Assembly: GCA_025617745.1 (NCBI GenBank)
Contig: CM046855.1
Location: 40,619,663 to 40,683,662, forward strand
Length of the DNA: 64,000 bases
Source: Heliocidaris erythrogramma
Lineage: Eukaryota > Echinodermata > Echinoidea > Camarodonta > Echinometridae
Direction: 5' to 3'
Position numbers and translations under genes: made by a program. Positions within the stretch are counted from its first letter, which is position 1, and every line of letters begins with the position of its first letter. Under the pieces are notes generated by a model. It was not told the DNA's origin. It worked only from the letters and a program-made list of their open reading frames with translations, and made no database searches. Shown here piece after piece: positions 63,057-64,000 of this stretch.

Positions 63057-64000
63057 TTTATGACCCCGCCACCAAAGGTGGTGCCAGAGGCATTATGTTT
63101 TCGGGTTGTCCATATCCATCCGTCCGTCTGTCCCGTTTTCTTTCCTCGTGATATCTCAAGAACCATTTATAGAGGTATTGACTTCAAACTTGGTGTTAGT
63201 ATGTATTACCATAGGAAGATGATCTGATTAGAGTTTGGGGTTCGTAGGTCAAAGGTCATAGAGGTTAATATGAAATTTCAGTTGTTAGCCTTGTTCTTGC
63301 AATATCTCAAGAACCATTTAAGGTATGAATTTCAAACTTGGTGCTAGTGTATATCACCATAGGAAGACAATCTGATTAGATTTTGGGGTACGTGTGTCAA
63401 AAGTCAAAGGTCTTAGAGGTCAATTTCTGAAATTTTAGGTATTAGCCTTGTCAAAGCTATATCTCAAGAATCAAGAACCATTTGAGTTGTGAACTTAAAA
63501 CTTGGTGCTAGTTTTGCATCACTATATATCTCAAGAACCATTTACAAACTTCGTGCTAGTATGTATCGCCATAGGAAGACGTTCTGATTAGATTTTGGGG
63601 TATGTACATGTAGGTCAAAGATCTAAGGTCATACAGGTCAATTCTGTAATTGCAGGTTACAGCCTTGTCAAAGCTATATCTCAAGAGTCAAGAACCATTT
63701 GAGTTGTGAACTTAAAACTTGGTGCTAGATTTGCATCACTATAGTGAGACAAACTAATTAGATTTTGGGGTAATTCAGTCAAAGATTGAAGGTCACAGAA
63801 GTCATTTACCATGAAAGTTCAGATTTTTAGCCTCATTATTAATCTCTTGGACGATTTTAGCCATCAACTTTAAACTTGGTACTAGTATGCATGACCATAG
63901 TGAGACGAACTGATTATATTTTTGTTTATGTAGGACTAAAGTGACAGAGGTCAATTAGTTTACACCATATCTCTAACTTCAAACTTGATACTAGTGTGCA
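63057..64000. mobile_element. TGCCTCCG-type element with tandem DR1-like units, second copy, runs off window
   Basis: Left end stem ccgccaccaaaggtggtgcc and agaggcattatgttttcggg, then CCGTCCGTC. Next come at least five diverged units with gatatctcaagaaccattt, caaacttggtgctagt and gtcaaaggtcatagaggt. Reverse orientation relative to the copy at 2,661. Confidence 0.83.

Overview
The window looks like a piece of a marine invertebrate nuclear genome, most likely an echinoderm such as a sea urchin. The evidence is AT-rich DNA with multi-exon genes and canonical GT/AG introns, a very high density of small DNA transposons, tRNA-derived SINEs, non-LTR retrotransposon fragments and a DIRS tyrosine-recombinase retrotransposon. 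There are no prokaryotic features. The species assignment is an inference.

Four host genes can be assembled. (1) 1-19,347, minus strand: the zinc transporter SLC30A6 (ZnT6), ten coding exons with its 3' end cut off by the window edge. (2) 20,063-21,061, plus strand: an intronless short-chain dehydrogenase of the RDH14 type, divergent from SLC30A6 across about 0.7 kb. (3) 24,618-44,280, minus strand: KIZ (kizuna centrosomal protein), modelled as 14 coding exons whose phases all agree and sum to 2,655 nt (884 codons plus stop). (4) 59,107 to beyond the window, plus strand: the first three coding exons of a PHF7/G2E3-type extended-PHD protein.

The rest is largely mobile DNA. A 5.0-kb DIRS element (about 7,350-12,325) sits in sense orientation in an SLC30A6 intron. 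It has gag, RT/RNase H/methyltransferase-like and tyrosine recombinase regions, a 41-bp inverted terminal repeat and an internal complementary region that reproduces both ends. One frameshift separates RT from RNase H. The introns of SLC30A6 and KIZ carry many MITEs (TTAA-type and TA-type), two non-LTR reverse transcriptase remnants and two families of inverted-repeat elements with tandem internal repeats. Those internal repeats contain nuclear-receptor DR1-like motifs.

The 15-kb intergenic stretch between KIZ and the PHD gene (44.3-59.0 kb) is almost entirely nested foldback elements, many with runs of 10-19 G or C. I found no CRISPR array, rRNA gene or convincing functional tRNA gene. The most notable points are the DIRS element and its odd 18-bp flanking repeat, the KIZ stop codon followed by an in-frame second copy of the C-terminal tail, transposon-borne DR1 and GATA motif arrays, and a 4.1-kb foldback in the G-tract region.
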